A stretch of DNA of 33,283 bases from DATLYB01 sp964502525 (GTDB taxonomy: Bacteria; Bacteroidota; Bacteroidia; Chitinophagales; CAIOSU01), in assembly GCA_964502525.1 (NCBI GenBank), contig CAZCXH010000039.1, forward strand, positions 1 through 33,283, written 5' to 3'. This document shows, piece after piece, positions 31,222 through 33,283 of this stretch. The translations under genes were made by a program, and so were the position numbers. The first letter of the stretch is position 1. Each line of letters begins with the position of its first letter. The notes beneath the pieces were generated by a model. That model did not search any database and was not told the origin of the DNA. It saw nothing but the letters and a program-made list of their open reading frames with translations.

Positions 31222-31803
31222 CGCAATCATTCAAGATTGTGGAAAAGTAGCCCGAATGAGCCTGAAGTAAAAAAAAGCTGTTGAAGACATTCGCAGAAAG
31301 CGCTGGCAAGAAGAAAGGAATTGGAGAAAAAGTTTTCTGATCGCATCAAGGGGAATGAATTAGTGAAATCCAAAGAATTACAGACTTTGTTGGGGCGACT
31401 TGAATCGCTTGAAGTGGCGCCAAAGGGCAAGCCTGTTGCGAAAAAGGCGAAGTAAACCGGAAGTCTCGGCTTGCCTGAAGCCCTGGGCGGCAGGTCCTAT
31501 TTTCCAGAAGCGCTAAAATGATGAGGTTACAGCTACCCTTAAGTTTGGCAATAGCTTCCTTTTCGTTTTTGGGGATTCCATCTTTTTCAGAAAGCCGCCC
31601 GCATCTTCCGTCATCGCCCATGAACAGGTGATCCATTTTCACTCGGTGATGCAACTGCCATAAAATCAGCGGGATAAGCGGTTGTTCTTTCTCATGCATC
31701 ACCGTGGCTATACATCCTGCCGGTTGAAAGGCGAAGGAGTCAGATTGAATTTTCTTTCAGGCGTATATTTTCTAAATTTAAAATTTCACTCCAAATCACG
31801 CTT
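31222..31803. other. Gap with a possible decayed small lysine-rich gene
   Basis: On the plus strand, 31256-31455 has coding character spread over three frames: an ATG at 31256 with a stop at 31268, a lysine-rich piece (KKKLLKTFAESAGKKK) and finally KELEKKFSDRIKGNELVKSK up to a TAA at 31455. This may be a frameshifted remnant of a small basic protein, with an A8 run at 31269-31276 as one likely shift site. A minus-strand frame at 31346-31702 is open (118 codons), but its C-terminal half is the antisense of that piece. I do not call it a gene. The rest is the promoter side of the phosphatase gene. Confidence 0.35.
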
Positions 31804-33283
31804 ATGAAAACTCAATTCAACCTGTTCCTGATTTCGGGAACAATCCTATACGGTTTATTTCCTTCGCCCGGTTTGGCCCAGAACATTATACGCGGACCAT
31901 ATCTTCAAAGCCCCACTTCCCACTCCATCATCATTCGTTGGAGGACAGATTCGCTCGCTCATACCAGGGTGACATACGGAAGAAGGCTTGACAGCCTGAT
32001 CTACTACCTGGATGGAACAGCGCCCACCACTGAACACAAGGCTACTCTTACAGGCCTTTCTCCATTCACCAAATATTATTATGCCGTGGGAACTTCAGAC
32101 TTCATCCTCAGCGGACCCGATTCACTGCATCATTTTGTAACTGCGCCCTTGCCGGGAACAGCGCAGCCTATCAGGGTTTGGGCAATCGGAGACTTCGGCA
32201 GAGCCAATAATGGTGAAAGGGAAGTGCGGGATTCTTACATTGACTACGCCCGCAATACGCATACGGATGTGTGGCTGTGGCTCGGTGACAATGTTTATTC
32301 CAGCGGCTATGACTGGGAGTATCAGAACAAAGTTTTTGACAGTATTTATGGCTTTCATCATGTGTTCAAGTATATGCCTTTCTGGCCCGCTCCCGGCAAT
32401 CATGACTATGAAATCATCTCTTCCATTTTCAGTCCTACTTATCCTCCCGCACATACCGGCCCTTACTATGACATAATTGATGTGCCCGCCAACGGAGAAG
32501 CGGGCGGTGTGCCGTCAGGATATGAGTTGTATTATTCATTTGATTACGGCAACGTTCATTTTATTTCCCTCAATTCAGAAATTGGCGCTCTGCAAAACGC
32601 CAACAACGACTGGACGGGAATCAGAACTGACTTCACCGGCTCGCCAATGACCGAGTGGCTGGAAGCCGATCTGCAGGCGAACGACAAACCGTGGGTGATA
32701 GCCTATTGGCATCAGCCTCCTTACTCAAAATGCAGCCAGGTGAACTCTGATGACACGTGGCAGTTTTACCTGATTGCCATGAGGGAGCATATCGTTCCCA
32801 TCCTGGAGCAACATGGCGTTGACCTTGTCCTTTGCGGACATTCACATATTTATTCAAGATCATACATGATACACGGGCATTATGGGTTCTCATCCGCCTT
32901 CGACACATCAACCATGCTCATTGACGGCTCAAGCGGAAAAATATCGCTTGGCGAGCCTTATATCAAATACTCAACCGGGCCAAACGCCAATAAGGGAACG
33001 GTTTACGTGATTGAAGGAAATTCCGGGGGCAATGATTCTTTGGCATATCCGCTGCACCCGGTGATGTATTTTGCCGATGATGGCGAACATATCTATGGTT
33101 CTTTTATCCTCGATATTAAAGGGAACCGGTTGGACGGTAAATACCTGAGGTCAAATACGGGTGAGATTCTCGATGAGTTTACCATTTTCAAGGATTCAAT
33201 TCCAACAGGAACTTCGAATGCTTCCAATGAAATGATGGAGGGGTTCAAAGTTTTCCCTAATCCGTTCAGTGATGAAATCAACA
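31804..33283 (+). CDS. Secreted purple-acid-phosphatase-type metallophosphoesterase (3' end cut by window)
   Basis: An open frame of 493 codons running off the right edge. Signal peptide 1-25 (ends GLAQ) is followed by a purple-acid-phosphatase N-terminal FN3-like domain (28-115; RGPYLQSPTSHSIIIRW and FTKYYYAVG). The calcineurin-type catalytic domain has all metal motifs: GDFG (129-132), GDN (161-163), GNHD (198-201) and CGHSH (344-348). From about residue 481 (FKVFPNPFSDEIN) a type A T9SS sorting domain starts, so the enzyme is exported to the surface. It probably hydrolyses phosphate esters outside the cell. The start ATG at 31804 gives a clean signal peptide. Confidence 0.93.
   Translation, partial: MKTQFNLFLISGTILYGLFPSPGLAQNIIRGPYLQSPTSHSIIIRWRTDSLAHTRVTYGRRLDSLIYYLDGTAPTTEHKATLTGLSPFTKYYYAVGTSDFILSGPDSLHHFVTAPLPGTAQPIRVWAIGDFGRANNGEREVRDSYIDYARNTHTDVWLWLGDNVYSSGYDWEYQNKVFDSIYGFHHVFKYMPFWPAPGNHDYEIISSIFSPTYPPAHTGPYYDIIDVPANGEAGGVPSGYELYYSFDYGNVHFISLNSEIGALQNANNDWTGIRTDFTGSPMTEWLEADLQANDKPWVIAYWHQPPYSKCSQVNSDDTWQFYLIAMREHIVPILEQHGVDLVLCGHSHIYSRSYMIHGHYGFSSAFDTSTMLIDGSSGKISLGEPYIKYSTGPNANKGTVYVIEGNSGGNDSLAYPLHPVMYFADDGEHIYGSFILDIKGNRLDGKYLRSNTGEILDEFTIFKDSIPTGTSNASNEMMEGFKVFPNPFSDEIN

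Overview
The window comes from a chromosome of the phylum Bacteroidota, probably an uncultured or environmental gliding-type lineage. The evidence is protein families seen almost only there: three PorP/SprF proteins, a giant PKD-repeat protein with a gliding-motility-type (type B) C-terminal sorting domain, type A T9SS sorting tails, an HU-CCDC81/SPOR protein and a propeller-type sensor kinase paired with a LytTR regulator. Several upstream regions also carry the Bacteroidota -7 promoter element TAnnTTTG. I cannot assign a genus.

Positions 1-11100 are an accessory zone. It holds five two-gene toxin-antitoxin or toxin-antitoxin-like modules: a RelE type (287-815), MntA/HepT (1739-2387), a PemK/MazF type whose toxin has an in-frame stop (4806-5492), an AbiEii type (6823-7706) and a second nucleotidyltransferase pair (10116-10860). 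Between them lie a cholesterol-dependent-cytolysin-like lipoprotein with a LamG-like tail (2543-4477), two HTH-only LuxR-type proteins (5531-6093), a delta-60-repeat secreted protein (7877-10105) and an unknown membrane protein (1031-1639). The zone is dense in palindromic repeats: a family with a covarying stem, a 273-bp nested palindrome (6367-6639), and a 139-bp MITE-like element with perfect 21-bp inverted ends and a 9-bp target duplication (10902-11040).

Positions 11101-14992 encode a hybrid-architecture sensor (ligand-binding propeller, one TM helix, HisKA_2-type kinase) and its LytTR response regulator. A 520-bp nested palindromic repeat region follows (15021-15541).

Positions 15658-28059 are a type IX secretion/surface locus. 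It comprises an HU-CCDC81/SPOR membrane protein, two adjacent PorP/SprF paralogues, an 1846-residue type B T9SS substrate directly upstream of one of them, a PorE-like OmpA/TPR/propeller protein and a third PorP/SprF. Between the two neighbouring PorP genes I find the last 29 codons of a second gliding-type C-terminal domain. This is a scar suggesting that the substrate-PorP unit was once duplicated and one substrate gene was lost.

Positions 28169-31151 carry the glyoxylate shunt as aceB-aceA, with a good promoter before aceB. The window ends inside a secreted purple-acid-phosphatase-type metallophosphoesterase (31804 to the right edge), just after its T9SS tail begins.
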